Below are positions 46,601 through 58,689 of a stretch of 64,000 nucleotides of DNA, in pieces. The notes beneath the pieces are model-generated. The model saw only the letters and a program-made list of their open reading frames with translations, was not told the DNA's origin and made no database searches. The DNA is from Tilletiaria anomala UBC 951 (lineage: Eukaryota; Basidiomycota; Exobasidiomycetes; Georgefischeriales; Tilletiariaceae). The number at the start of each line of letters is the position of its first letter. The first letter of the stretch is position 1. Made by a program: the position numbers and the translations under genes. The stretch lies in assembly GCF_000711695.1 (NCBI RefSeq), contig NW_013547018.1, forward strand, positions 186,001-250,000, read 5' to 3'.

Positions 46601-49600
46601 ACGTCGCTGGGGGCATTGACTTGCCTCAGAACCGTCTCGACTCGCTCCTGGATCTCCCCCATCTTCTCGATGACGTGACGGACTGCGGATATCTCAGGCG
46701 CATCAAAGGGAAGCTGATCCGCTTCAGAGAGCAGCGTCATGAGCGCTTCCGGTGTCCTGGTCTCTTTTGCCGCTGGCACATCAGACGACAGATCCATGCG
46801 AGTCGATGGGCTCCGCCGTTCGCTACCTGTTGAAGTCCGCGACTGCAGCTTTCGAGGAGTAGAGCTTGCCACACGTCCTTTCCGTGTGATGAAGACAGAT
46901 GCCTGATCCACCCAAGTGTTAGCTCTCTCCACAAACTCTCGCAGCTGCTCGATCTCTGGCAAGGGTGTCGTGATCCGTTCGCCCTCTGCTAGCAATGCTC
47001 GAAGTGTCTTGAGCGGCGGTCGCGGGTTGTTATTGAGAACGTTGTGCAATCGACGCCTCCAGTTGCCTGGTACGTTGGCGCGCTCCATCAACTTGATTTG
47101 CATAGCCTTTAGCTGGTCGTCGCCAACGCGCAAGCGCAACACCCAGCGCGACTGAGGCTGTCCACTAAAGACCGAGCTGGCATGATCCAGGCAAGCGACT
47201 CCGGACTCGTACGATTCGAGTGTGACTTGTGACAGGTAGCAGAACATGCTGCAGTGCTTGCATTGGTAGTGTTCCTCGGGCTTGTCAAACTCGGACAATT
47301 TTTCCCGGATCCCAGGGGCCTCGCGTCGCATGCGCAGGCGCCGGTTGAGTTCCCGTTCGATCATCTCGGCCATCGGATGCTGCAGCCACAATGCAGTGGT
47401 GAGTGCATGATTGTGCTGAGCGACGGTGATGATGAGCTCGTCCTGTGAAAACACTGGCGACTTGCAGAACTTTTGGTATCGTTGCACGCACTGCAGGCCG
47501 TAGTCCATCCAATCGGGCAGCGCAAAGTTGACGGCCTCGTTGAGGTTGAAGCCATGGTTGAAGCCCGCGTGGTATGCTTTCGGATAGGTGATGACGAACT
47601 CGTTCGGTCGCTGATCGCAAGCAAATACGCGGACGCCCTCTTTCTTGAGCTTCGCAGGTCCCATCATAGTGACCAATTGGAAGAGCAAATCTGGATTGGC
47701 TTCGAATAGGTCTGGTGCAGCTTTGCGCATGGCTTCTTCCAACTTCTCAGCGTCCGCGCCCGGTACTCCATACCACGTCTTTGTGTGCCCAAAGTGCTGG
47801 TAGTTGATCGAGTAGGTGTAGTGGTCCTCATTGTGCCAGCAGAAAGCGGAGAATATCATGCCGACGTAGATCCATGGGACGGTCATCCCCGAAATGTCTG
47901 ACTTGATGTACCGCAAGAGCGAGCTCGGGAGAATGGGCAGGTTATTGAGATTCCATACGTCCTTGGAATACCTGTTAAGCGGATGCGTTTCCATGCTGGG
48001 AGAAGCGCTGCCGTGGGTCGTGGAGTGGATGTCGGCGCCGTACTCGATGTCAACCAACTCGTCAGGGCTATGAACAAGGCGCCAAAATTCGCGCTCCACA
48101 TCATCTTCGCTGAGCCAGACCTTGGTCCCTGCCACCTGTCGCACGACCCCGTTGGGTGGTACCTCATCGCCGCTGGGCTTCGCCATGACGATATCCCCGT
48201 CCGGGCCTTCGTACGTGGGTGAGCCAGGGTGCCCATTGAAGACACGTTCCGGCCTCTTCTCGAACCAGTCCTTACGGAATGCTTCGGAACGTTTCCAGAA
48301 CGAGTGCAAGCTGTGCGTGTCGCCCTCCTCAAAGCCATAGTCATTGCCTGTGCCGACGAGGCACGGCGGGCAGTACCATTCCGACTTGGGCACAGTGGCG
48401 ATGGGCGGGTTGAGGCAGTACATATGATAGCCCCTGTTGCATTCGTCACAGAGTAGCATCGAAACGCCATCCTCGCCACTCATGCAAATCTCGCAGACTT
48501 GCTCCTCGTACCCAGGCTCGGTTGTGATGACGTGGTTTACCTCACCATTCTTCTTGCCTTTCCCACGTACGTCGCCACTCTTTTTGCTGCGAGGCGCTCT
48601 GCGCTTGTCAGCAGCAGTCATCGCTGCGGCGGTTCCGAAAGGGTCGTTATCAGAGTCGTCGACGGTGGTCGAGGGCGTGGCAGCACGCGAAGCCGAAGCC
48701 CCAGACTTGACGCCTTCCGCCGCCTTGGCCAGTTTGTCGTCCCTCTTGGCCATCTCCTTTGCCTCAACGAGGAAGACTTCAAAGGGTAAGATGATGCGTT
48801 TATACGCCTGCTTGACCTGTGTACTAATGTGGGCCGCTCTAGTTTCATCGTAGCCTATCTCACGAGCTACCTCGGTCCATCGACGGTTCTTAGTCACTTT
48901 GTCGAATCCGCCGAGTGTGCTAACGACCAGCTTGAGGCTATAGAAATCTAGTGCCTTGCCCGCAATGATGGGCATAGCGATGCGCTTCTGGCCTTGCTGC
49001 GCGTGGAACATCTGAAGCTGCTCTTGGTAGTTCAAGCTTGCACGCGCATCGGCGCTCAGCGAATTGAGACGCTGCACGCGTGTCTTGAACCGGAATTTCT
49101 GGTGGCCAACGGTTTCCGCGAATGAGCATGCAACGGCGCGGAGAAGATAGAATGACGAAAGCTCACCTCTTCGTCGAGCACAAAGTCCAGTTTCCAACCC
49201 TCCGGCGGGACAATCTTGATGATCCCGTACTCCTTTCCATTGCCACCCTGCGGACTGCTGACGTAATCGATGTACTTCATTGGATCCAGGAACTCCTCCT
49301 TGGTCGGATAGAACGTCGGTGCCTCTTCCAGGCCAAACACCCTCGGCCGCGTCCTCGGCGGCGGGAAGCGCGGCGTAGAGTGCACGGTCGGGACACGGGG
49401 CTCAAGCTCGCTGCTATCCGTCGTAACGGCATCGTCGAACGGAAGCCTCTCCGCCACGCCGATCTGGGCCACCTTGCGAAGAGGATGCTTTTTGGGGCTA
49501 GGGTACTCAGCCGCTCGTTGTGCCTGTTGCTGCCGCTCTTGCACTTCCGTCTTGATGATCATACCCGCTCGTTGAGTCGTAGCCATCGTGTCTTGGGCGC

Positions 49601-50648
49601 GAGAGGAGAGGTCCTGAGGACAAGAACACAGGTTGTTTGCGAGGGATGTGTAAGCCAATCCATGCCATAGGTACGAGTGCGGAAGAGGGCGCACCTTTCC
49701 TTTTTTCTCCTTCTTGACTTCCCCCTCGGGCAATGGGATTGCCGGAGTAGTATCGACGAGATCCATAGCTGGTCCGTATTCCCTAGAGCTGACAAGGACC
49801 GGTTCGGCATCGCAACGCTGACGAGCAGACATGACAGCACTTGGTATATGCTTTTCGAAGGAGAGTTCGTCCGAGGAGCTTGATTGCGAGCTGGCAGCCG
49901 CGCCAATGCTTCCGCGACCAGAGCCAGCACTATACCCCGCACTGGACCCGGAGCCCTGTGAGCCTGGTTGGGTCTTGGCAGCTCGCAAGGCTAGTCTGGG
50001 GTCTGCGATGTATCCGGCGGCCGATCCAGCTGCTGAGGACGTGGACATGATGGATCCGTCGCGGTACTGTTGCTCGCGCGTGCGAGGGTCGGCAGCGGAC
50101 ACCGTTCCTTCATCCCGCTCGTCCCTGTCCATCCTGTCACCATCATCAGATCGAGAAGTGGAGCGCGACATGTTTGTCATGCGCTTCAGCGGACTAGGGT
50201 TCGCGATGGCATTGGAATAGAGAGAAGATCTTGCGCTCGCATTTTCGCCATGAGGATGAACAGAGGAAGAGGACGCAGGTCCAGCGAAAGACGAAATGTC
50301 CCTCCCAAGCTCTGCCGGCGACCTCGAGGAGACCGCAGAGTATGCTCTCCGTTGCACGGAGGACGAAGCGCTGGCATGTGCAAAATCGTCGGAAGGGATC
50401 CCATCCAAATCGTTTTCCTCTGCCTCGGTCTTGACGAGACTGCTGAACTTGTTGACGTCTGGTGATCGGCTCTTACCGCCCGAGCTGGCACTTGAGCTGC
50501 GTTTTTTCACTGGCAGAGGCGCGACACTCTCATTGTCATCCGAGTCGCACAAGTGGATGACGTCGCTGCCGCTGCCACTGCGGCTGCCGACTGGGGGTGT
50601 GGGAGGGTTTGTTTTGTGCCCTCCAGCCGAGGGTGAGAGTGCTGCCAT
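43615..50648 (-). CDS. rum1: KDM5/JARID1-family histone H3K4 demethylase (Rum1-like)
   Basis: Jumonji demethylase and chromatin regulator. Exons 50648..49167, 49098..45036 and 44975..43615, 2301 aa if an 81-nt in-frame candidate intron (49694..49614) is kept. Order: disordered N-terminus; JmjN at about 425-490 (APTFYPTKEEFLDPMKYIDYV); ARID at about 515-605; PHD1 at about 694-745 (CEICMSGEDGVSMLLCDECN); JmjC with the Fe(II) ligands His916 and Glu918 in CWHNEDH and His1004 in YHAGFNHGFN; C5HC2 zinc finger (YQCKHCSMFCYLSQVTLESYESG split over this region); PLU-1-like helices; PHD2 (RYCVCRTKTPPVLDGQDGIRC) and PHD3 (LYCICHQAESGNMIGCDRCQ). All iron ligands are present, so activity is expected. Domain order matches U. 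maydis Rum1, a regulator of b-mating-type genes. The last exon is Ser/Pro/Ala-rich. Numbers run from the ATG at 50648; an in-frame ATG at 50663 is the alternative. Confidence 0.93.
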
Positions 50649-51483
50649 AGTAGAGAGACGCAACGGAAACGCTCCAATGGGCGGGTCGCTTGGAGGGTCG
50701 CCAGCCGATCAGAACTGGTGTTCAGCTGACTCCTGGAGCGGTCAGAAGGGATTGTTAAGGATGAGCAGCGCAAGTAGTGAGCAGGTGTATTGCGGCCCCT
50801 GTGTTTGCACCAGGGATGGCGATGGACAGAGGCCGAAATAGAGCAGCGCCCCGGACTATGAACCGATGCTGAGACTGTCTACGAGATGCAGTGCTATGCC
50901 ACCTATCGAGGTGGTTGCAATGGCTTTGCAGCCTTACCCGCAAGCGACAAGGCTGCGAGCATAGACCAGAGCCCTTGCGGCCCTCGAGTCGTGTGCCAAT
51001 GTGAGCTCCCCCCTCTCTCTTTCTTTGTTTCAACTGATGATGGCGGCGCGCTCGATGCTGAGATGCGCGGATGAGCAAAGAACTCGCGCAGTCACCATCA
51101 CACTCTTCTGGCTTCTCAGATGCATACACCGTGCGCCGCTCTCTTCCACGAAGATGTGTGCGTGCAGGATATAATATGACAAAAGACGCCGATGGTCGCC
51201 TGGGGGTCTCACACACTATAGACAAGAAAGCCTCGTTCCGCCCTCTGTCAGTCACTCGGCGCAACACGCGTCGTCGTCCTCGTCTTACCGCCTGACAACC
51301 AACACATACTGACTGACGTCGACCTCTCGCTGCCAACGCATTGATTGTACGTGAACCAGTCGTATTCGCCCGCTGACAGAAATACCGGGGAGGCGGTAGT
51401 GCTCAGAAGGCAAATCAGCCGAAGGAAGTCGAAGAAAACGCAGCTACAGACTTCGCGGCGACAGCTGTAACGAGGCACCGAGG
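50649..51483. promoter_or_regulatory. Divergent promoter region KDM5 / RPT2
   Basis: Region of 835 bases between the two starts. It holds both promoters and the RPT2 leader (a possible plus-strand leader runs up to the ATG at 51484). On the minus strand at 50895-50901 there is GGTGGCA followed by TAG, one base off the ascomycete proteasome element GGTGGCAAA; I do not count it. Open frames here look like chance. Confidence 0.45.
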
Positions 51484-53163
51484 ATGGTGAGCTATATCGA
51501 CCATAGGCAACGGGTTGGGTTGGCGTGCTGACTGACCTCGCCTGTTCGGTTTGCATTTACAGGGTCAGGCTCCCAGCGGTGGTGCCGGGCGGCATAATAA
51601 TGACAAGGTGAGCATAAGCCACAGGCACAATGTTGCTCGAGACGTCGCAGCAGAGCAGGATTACTGACCAGCTCGGCCACTCTGACAACTTCTCTTCCTT
51701 GTACGTTCTTGCGCACGCGACGCTTTCCTGCAGAAGAAGAAAGATCAGCAGAAGAAGTGGGAGCCGCCGCTGCCAACACGGGTAGGCAAGAAAAAGAAAC
51801 GCGGGCCGGACGCAGCCACCAAGCTGCCACCGGTATACCCCAACACGCGATGCCGTTTGAAGCTGCTAAAGATGGAGCGCATCAAGGATCACCTGCTGCT
51901 GGAGGAGGAATTTGTGCAGAACCAGGAACGCCTCAAGCCCAAGGAGGACAAGGATGCGGAGGAGCGGACGCGCGTGGATGATCTGCGTGGCAGCCCGATG
52001 CAGGTCGGCTCGCTCGAGGAGATCATCGACGATGAACATGCCATCATTAGCAGCGCCACAGGGCCAGAGTACTATGTCAGCATCATGAGCTTCGTCGACA
52101 AGGACCTGCTTGAACCGGGCTGCAGCGTCTTGCTTCATCATAAGACCATGGCTGTCATCGGCGTGCTGCAAGACGACGCCGATCCCATGGTCAGCGTCAT
52201 GAAGCTCGACAAGGCGCCGACGGAGACCTACGCAGATGTCGGTGGTCTCGAGCAGCAGATCCAGGAGATCAAAGAGTCTGTCGAACTGCCCCTTACTCAT
52301 CCAGAACTGTACGAGGAAATGGGAATCCGGCCACCCAAAGGTGTCATTCTCTATGGTGTGCCCGGAACAGGCAAGACGCTGCTAGCCAAAGCAGTCGCCA
52401 ACCAAACCTCCGCCACCTTCCTTCGCATCGTCGGTTCCGAGTTAATTCAAAAGTACCTCGGAGACGGACCCAAACTGGTCCGCGAACTGTTCCGCGTCGC
52501 CGACGAGCACGCGCCATCGATCGTGTTCATCGACGAGATTGATGCTGTCGGCACAAAACGGTACGATAGCAACAGTGGTGGAGAGCGTGAGATCCAAAGG
52601 ACGCTGCTCGAGCTGCTCAACCAGCTCGATGGATTCGACACACGGCATGATGTCAAGGTCATCATGGCAACAAATAAGATCGAGTCGCTCGATCCAGCGC
52701 TCATCCGACCGGGGCGTATCGACAGAAAGATTGAGTTCCCGTGAGTCACCTTGCCCCACTACTGTCAATCCAACTTCTCTGTTAATCATTTGGCGCTCTA
52801 TCCTTACCCAAATCCAGGCTGCCAGATCAGAAGACAAAAATGCACATCTTCAAGCTGCACACAAGTCGCATGAACCTAGATCCGGACGTCAACCTCGAAG
52901 AGTTTGTGGCCATGAAGGTGAGTGACCAGATCGCACATGTACAGGAATCAGGGATACAGCCTGATATATTCGTTTCGAACTCTCGTTTTCTTGGTGTGCA
53001 GGACGACTTATCGGGCGCAGACATCAAGTCGCTCGTCACGGAAGCTGGTCTTCTTGCGCTGCGAGAAAGGCGGATGCGCGTCACCAAGAAGGACTTCACC
53101 TCCGCGCGCGAGCGTGTAATCGATCGCAAGCAGGAAGGCACACCCGAAGGCCTGTATTTGTAG
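51484..53163 (+). CDS. RPT2: 26S proteasome regulatory ATPase Rpt2 (S4/PSMC1)
   Basis: AAA+ subunit of the 19S base that unfolds substrates and gates the 20S core. Exons 51484..51486, 51563..51607, 51734..52740, 52818..52917 and 53002..53163, 438 aa, the usual Rpt2 length. The first coding exon is just the ATG codon (ATG|GTGAGC). The second begins GGTCAG, giving the conserved MGQ start, an N-myristoylation signal known for Rpt2. Then follow the Lys-rich tail, [21 protein letters not shown], the coiled coil, the OB fold and the ATPase: Walker [14 protein letters not shown], Walker [16 protein letters not shown], Arg fingers in [15 protein letters not shown]. The C-terminus LYL is a good HbYX gate-opening motif. 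Divergent from the KDM5 gene. Confidence 0.97.
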
Positions 53164-54867
53164 ACAACAGACAGAAATAGTCATCTGCTCGCATCCGGCT
53201 TATTTGCGGTATTTGTACTACATTGCCCGAGTGAATGCGCACCGCTCTAGCCAAGTGTGGCAACACCAGGCGCGTCACATCACACCGTTGCATGCCACAA
53301 AGGGCATCCGTCCGTCTCACACCCTTCCAGTTGTCCAGGCCATCGCCGATGTTTGGGCAAAGATGATTGTGGGCTGGTGGTAGAATACAAGACGTTTCCC
53401 TTGGGACGCGCCACGCGACCCAATAGCGTCAGTCGTCAGCTGATGCTTCAGCGCAGCAGTGAGATCCACATGGTGAAGCAAGGGTGATGGCACCCAAACA
53501 CAGCCCCTCCGCCAATGCTTTCCTTAGTATACCAGCTGCTCCCATTCGGTGCATCAGCCACTTGATCTGCTGGATGAACCAAATATTTACCTGCCAAACT
53601 GCAAAGTGTTGGAATTCGGTGCGATATCTATGAATGGCCGCAGGGGCCACACTTTTCCTTTGGGAAGAGCGTTCCTACCTACATCCTGATTGATACGGGG
53701 GGTACTTACCATCCTCAATATAACGGAGTCGCGCGACTTCAGCTCTGCGTAGAACAAACAGCCCTACAACGCTGACTCGACGAATGGCTCGCCATACCAC
53801 AGGTTGAGTTAGTCTCGAGGGGCCAGACCATCAGGACCGAAGGCCTGATGTTGAGACCTTGAGTCAAAACGTCGCTGTTCATATTGCAATTCCATTACTG
53901 GGAATCCGCTACCGGGGCAGGCCGCAGCTCCAAAGACGGAAAGGTAGGTGCTTTCCTGAAACGCCTAGCGAGAAGCTTATGAGGACCGGAGCTTCCCCGC
54001 CAAGCAAGAGACGGCTCCAGCCGGCTCTGTTCACGCCGAGCCAGGCGTGTACAGGGATCAGGAGATCCCCTTCAGCCTGTCAGCCTGAACTCCAAAGGTA
54101 TCACTTGATTTCCGATTACGACAAGAAATGAATGGATCGTACACAGCTTTCGTGCTGGCAAATTGCCAACACATGTCTGTTCACCTCTGAACAAGCTGCG
54201 AAGTCTTTAGGATCGTAAAGAGACGCAAATTCCTCCTGAGCCTCCGCCTCTTTCAAATCCACCATCTTTGAGCTACACTTGCAAAACACGTCTTTTCACA
54301 AAACCTTCAAGCTTTTGTCACCCGCTTAGTCGTCGTTGTGTTGAAAAGCAACGGCTGAAAGAATGACGCCCTCCTCTTCTATCATGATTGCGACAGCTCT
54401 GTAGCGGAAACCAATGCAAGGGAGAGAGTACATCAAAAAATTGGTCCCGAGTCATGTGGCCCAGCACCCACCTCAAGAGTACCAAAGGGAAACACATAAA
54501 CCCATGAAAGGTGAGAGCAGAGTGAACAGCAACGCATTTGGGGGGATCAGTGCACTCAAGACCTACTCCAGGGGGAACCCCGGGGAAGTACAAGCCACTG
54601 ACCGACGGTGATAAAGGTTGGACCAGCACTTGTCGACAGGTTCTCGGACGGTTACTGGAGGTATGCAACGCCTTGAAGAATAAGAACAAGAACAATAAGG
54701 AGCATTCCACTCGCCGGCGGGACGGCGGGACGGCGGGACGGCGGGACGGCGGTACGGAGAGCCGAGATGAAGATGAGGAAGACAAGAACTTTGGAAGCCA
54801 GGAAACCTGAAAGTACCGAAGCCCAAAGATAAAAATAGGAATGATGTCAATAGGAAGGGAATAGACC
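53164..54867. other. Intergenic, 1.7 kb, no gene recognised
   Basis: Downstream of RPT2. From about 53,500 the sequence is more A+T-rich than the coding flanks and has only short, motif-free open frames. It contains the 8-bp tandem repeat near 54,721. No tRNA, transposase or reverse-transcriptase-like segment was seen. Confidence 0.4.
54721..54752 (+). repeat. Tandem repeat, GACGGCGG x4
   Basis: Four perfect copies of the 8-mer GACGGCGG, with a partial copy (CGGCGG) before and a diverged TACGG after. It sits in non-coding DNA beside the transporter relic. Likely a slippage-prone minisatellite; no function inferred. Confidence 0.85.
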
Positions 54868-55678
54868 TTAGATGCTGACTGGAGATGTCGGTGATGCCCA
54901 CATGATACCGAGGGCTTTATACAGAGCTAAAGCGCCTTGCTGGAAACCGAGTGGCGGGTTGCCGCCAGCCGCCTCAATGGTGGGGAGGATATAGGCCCTC
55001 GCAACACCGATCCAAGGGAGGTAAACAATGCTGACAGCGCCAATTGCGTGAAACAAGTCAAAAGAGACAATCCTGTCAGTGCTGGCGGTCGTAGGGATGT
55101 CCGTCACCCAAGTGGGATGGACACACAGGCTATGCCTAGGGGCGAAAAGAGAAGCGAACAAAAGGTGTTAAGATGCTATCAGCCTCATTTTTCTCCCCAG
55201 GAAGCGAGAATGATCCAAGAAGCAACCTCACCAACGGTAGCCAAGAAATCGTTGCCCTCGGCAAAGACCCACATACATTTCATGATCGTGCCGATACCGC
55301 TGTATGGTAGTCCGAGGTTTTAAACGACATTGACGGTGGTGATGTTACGGAGACCGACCAAAAGAAGACCGAGCATCATGAAGGAGGCGCCAATTGACAG
55401 TACCATCAACGGGTATGGGCTAAGCGCGTTCAGACCAATCGCAGATCAGTCAATAATTGCTCCAAGCACGAAACATATCATCGCACAATATATACTCACT
55501 TGCCGATTCTCATATGGTAGACGGGGAAATCATACTGGTCCGTATCGATCTGATGACCATCGGTGGTGTGGATCTTAGTCAGCCTGACGCCGCCAACGAA
55601 GGTGTGTTCGAGCGCATTCGGATTGGCCTCGAGGCCCATCTGCTCATTGAGCGATGGTCGCTGGTATGGCTTCGACAT
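54868..55678 (-). pseudogene. GPR1/FUN34/YaaH (acetate transporter-like) relic, copy 1
   Basis: Decayed member of the acetate/ammonium export family (yeast Ato, Yarrowia Gpr1). From 55678 it reads MSKPYQRPSLNEQMGLEANP and other hydrophilic N-terminal residues. A good intron (55499..55420) then joins MRIGN|PYPLMVLSIGASFMM, the family NP.PLG-type motif and first membrane helix, to LLLVGLRNITTVNVV. A TAA at 55322-55320 interrupts the frame where the second helix should continue. The same frame resumes as NLGLPYSGIGTIMKCMWVFAEGNDF, matching the family G..ALFYGG..Q...G.WEF..GN.F pattern. A further helix with LPWIGVARAYILPT and FQQGALALYKALGIMW lies at 55100-54870, beyond a possible intron that does not restore one clean frame. 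The C-terminal helices are missing. Homology inferred by eye from motif order. A highly intron-interrupted functional gene is less likely. Confidence 0.6.
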
Positions 55679-58600
55679 GATGACCCAATCAATGGCAATA
55701 GAAGCCGGGGTGGAGCTTTGCTAGTCGACGTACGTCTTACAACTAGTCAAGGATGTTGCGGTGATGGTGGGGAGGGTAGGATGGTAAATTGACGATGAAG
55801 AGAGCGAGATTCCTTTATACAGAGGAGTTGAAAGAGAGGAGGCTCGACGTGATGGTTACTGACAAGCGTGGACCGATGAAGAGGATGCGCTAATGGGACA
55901 CTTGACGAAGACTAAGAACTGTACTTGCAAGAATTCACGGCCCACCGTCCGCGGCAGCCATTGCATGGAGTCCATTCCCCCGCAGACCTGGAGGCTGTGA
56001 CGCTGAATGCTGAGAAACATGCTCCCAAATGTTGCTCTACAGGTCCACTCTCCAGTCAGGCGACATAAAGCGACAGGCTCATTACATGGATGTTGAGGTT
56101 ACGGGGTGTGCAGGGTACGCGCAGGTATGGGTAAGCTTCAGCGAGGACCAGACTGGGCACTAGCCATGATGCGTTTCCAGACAGGCAGCCAACTCGTCGC
56201 AAATCCAAAAAGGGTTTGCTTTCTGGCCGAGGTTGGCCAATGGCTGACCGAGTCGTCGAATGATGCATCAGGAAATCATTCGATCGCGATGTTGATGTGC
56301 TGTTGGTCCTGCAGACACCACTCTGGAGGGAATGGGAGGTATCTGATGGGCCTCTTTGGGGAACGAAGGGGAATGGTTGGTGGGAAAGCCGCTATCTCCA
56401 TTCTGGTCTTCCACGAGCCGTCCTTTCGTACGGACAAGAAAACAGAGACTATCCGACGACGTATGCATGTGCATACCTACAGCTTTATTACGACAGTCAT
56501 AGAGGTGGCCCTTGTGCTCCTGTATTCAATACCCATTGACGAATGCTTTTGCGTGCTGTATGTACATACAGACGTAAGATAGAACGCTTGAATGGTGCAC
56601 GAGTCCGTCGAATGCTGGGCCACCATCACTATGGGAGACCGATGTTTTTGGACTTTGAAGGCAGTCTAGGAAAAGTCAAAGTCAGGGTCAGATCTACTGG
56701 ACGTCACTTTTGAACTTGGAAGTATGAAATATGAGTGTGAGCGATTAGCTGTCATGGGTCATCCAGACTCCAGACTCTAGGCGTCAGGTCACTCAGATGA
56801 CAAACCATCGATGTCAGCAATGTCAGATATCAGAAATCATGCGAACAACATTTATTCTTAAGGACCACAATTGCGCCAAAATAGGGCTTCATCATTAGGA
56901 ACATACGTATCTCACACGTTTCAGACAAATTTTTGTTCGGTTGCGTTGGGGTGGCGTCGATCAATTGCAAATGGATCAAGTGGCAGCATGCTCAGCATAT
57001 ACATATCAACCATATCACTATGTAGTGAGGACGGCGAATTGGTGCGGGCTGGCACAGTGCTGGCGCCAGGTGTGTGGAGTGTGGACGACCGTGTGTGACG
57101 GAGGTGTGCCCGCCGTTTCATTTTAGCAATTTAACAAACATATGGTTCAGAAATGCAACGCTCTGAACCGGTGCCGCAGGGTGGATACGAGTCAGCCAAA
57201 ACGCGGAGCGGAAATCACGGCAACCGTGTACCCTGTGGCAGTCATCATCGATTCTGTGCAGTCTGTCTTCGTTGACCAATTCAATCCGATCCCGTCTCTG
57301 GCAGCTAATCGAGAAGACGCTAGACGACAGTACTCTTGATACTCTGTTCGGCTGCAATATCGACTACAACTCCAGCCTCATAGATGCATGCATGTACATT
57401 CTGATCCCTTATGCGGCAAAGTGCAACGAACTAATGTCAGGTCGATGAGGCGTTGAGTCAGAGGCGGGCGGAGGTTGGGGCGATGGAAACTAATGCGGGC
57501 TGCATCAGAGCAGTAGCCTTTCCGCCAGTCCAAGGCCCATCAGGTGAGCCCTGGTGACTCCTTAGTATGATCAATTTGCCTTGGGGCCTCTCGGCTCTCG
57601 CGACTCAAGCTCAGCGTTCGCCTTGGATAATCGACATGGGCATCTAGTGCAGTCTATGCCCCTGCAACGCACTATGTACGAAACCCCAATCTACCCCAAT
57701 CCGAAGCGCAGGTCGCAACAGATGGGTATGCATGTACTACATCAATTTTACATACAGGTTTGTCAGTTATCTGTGGGTTGTTCAGAGTCTGGTTGAGTCT
57801 GGTTAGCGCCTGCTCGATCGCAGAACGGCAGAACAGGATTTGTGGTCCCTGGCATGTGCGCTGTTCGAGTTTGTGGATTCTCTGTCGAAAATATGTAACC
57901 CTCCGCAGCTCCGGATGACTCGGCCCGAGCGGGATCGGAGGGGGTCTGTTGTAAATGTATATACAGAACGACGTAGCCACATCAGTGATCATCAGTGTCC
58001 AGAATCAAGGATTACGATGGTCATCTGGGGGCTCACACTATTCCAAATCATTGGATTCACCCGCATTTGGCCAGCAGTAGGCTAAAGTTGTTGTGATACT
58101 AGCACAAATCTCGATATGCGATTGCTATAGCCCATATGTAAACTGTCACGGTGGGCAGGATGAGGACTATGCAAGGTTCCATGTGCACGGTGCAGCCAGC
58201 GCAGATTGATGTATTGGGTACTTTGTAACTTGCCTAAAAGCCTGAATAATTACAGGCTATAGCACCCATACAGCGCTCCAGAGCACTCTCTACTGCATTT
58301 CAACGAATGACTTCGCTTTCATCGCCTCATGCCCTCATCGCTCTTGCAAGTGCTGCCATTGCATTTCTTCCCCGCTCTTCCCATCTCTAGAATCTCTTCA
58401 TTGACCTTTACATGGGCATTCATCTAATCCATCTGTTACCTTTACCATCATCGCCGCTAACCCCGTGCCACCACCTACGCACTTCTCTCTCCCCTTCGTG
58501 ACCTCGATCGAGAAGACCTTAGCTTGTAAGTATGCTACATACCAGTCGTCCAAGAGAACGAGTTTCAGAACGGTCACTCAGACCAAAAGCTAACGGTAAC
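55679..58600. other. Gene-poor A+T-rich spacer between two transporter relics
   Basis: About 2.9 kb with only short, motif-free open frames; the longest is 158 codons on the plus strand at 56106. A cluster of GTCA tetramers lies at 56675-56825. No terminal inverted repeats, transposase or reverse-transcriptase motifs were recognised. The composition, by eye, is distinctly less G+C-rich than the flanking gene blocks. Confidence 0.4.
56675..56825 (+). repeat. Cluster of GTCA tetramers
   Basis: Ten GTCA tetramers on the plus strand (starting at 56675, 56681, 56687, 56703, 56751, 56758, 56783, 56788, 56813 and 56822) plus one TGAC at about 56796, in about 150 bases. Spacing is irregular (several at 5-6 and 9 bp). 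This could be an eroded short tandem repeat or a cluster of binding sites; nothing decides between them. Confidence 0.45.
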
Positions 58601-58689
58601 CACGGCTACCAAGGGGGACTCAGTGCGCAGCACACCCTCACGCCGGGTTGCCATTTCTTCAACGATAACCTCATCACTGCTGGCTCTCA

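Noticed and set aside
50890-50905. Proteasome-associated control element near RPT2
   Set aside because: GGTGGCATA differs from the ascomycete GGTGGCAAA, and the element's factor Rpn4 is known from ascomycete yeasts. A one-base-off 9-mer is easily chance.
56106-56582. 158-codon frame in the spacer between the transporter relics
   Set aside because: No match to the transporter family or to mobile-element proteins; isolated in A+T-richer DNA.
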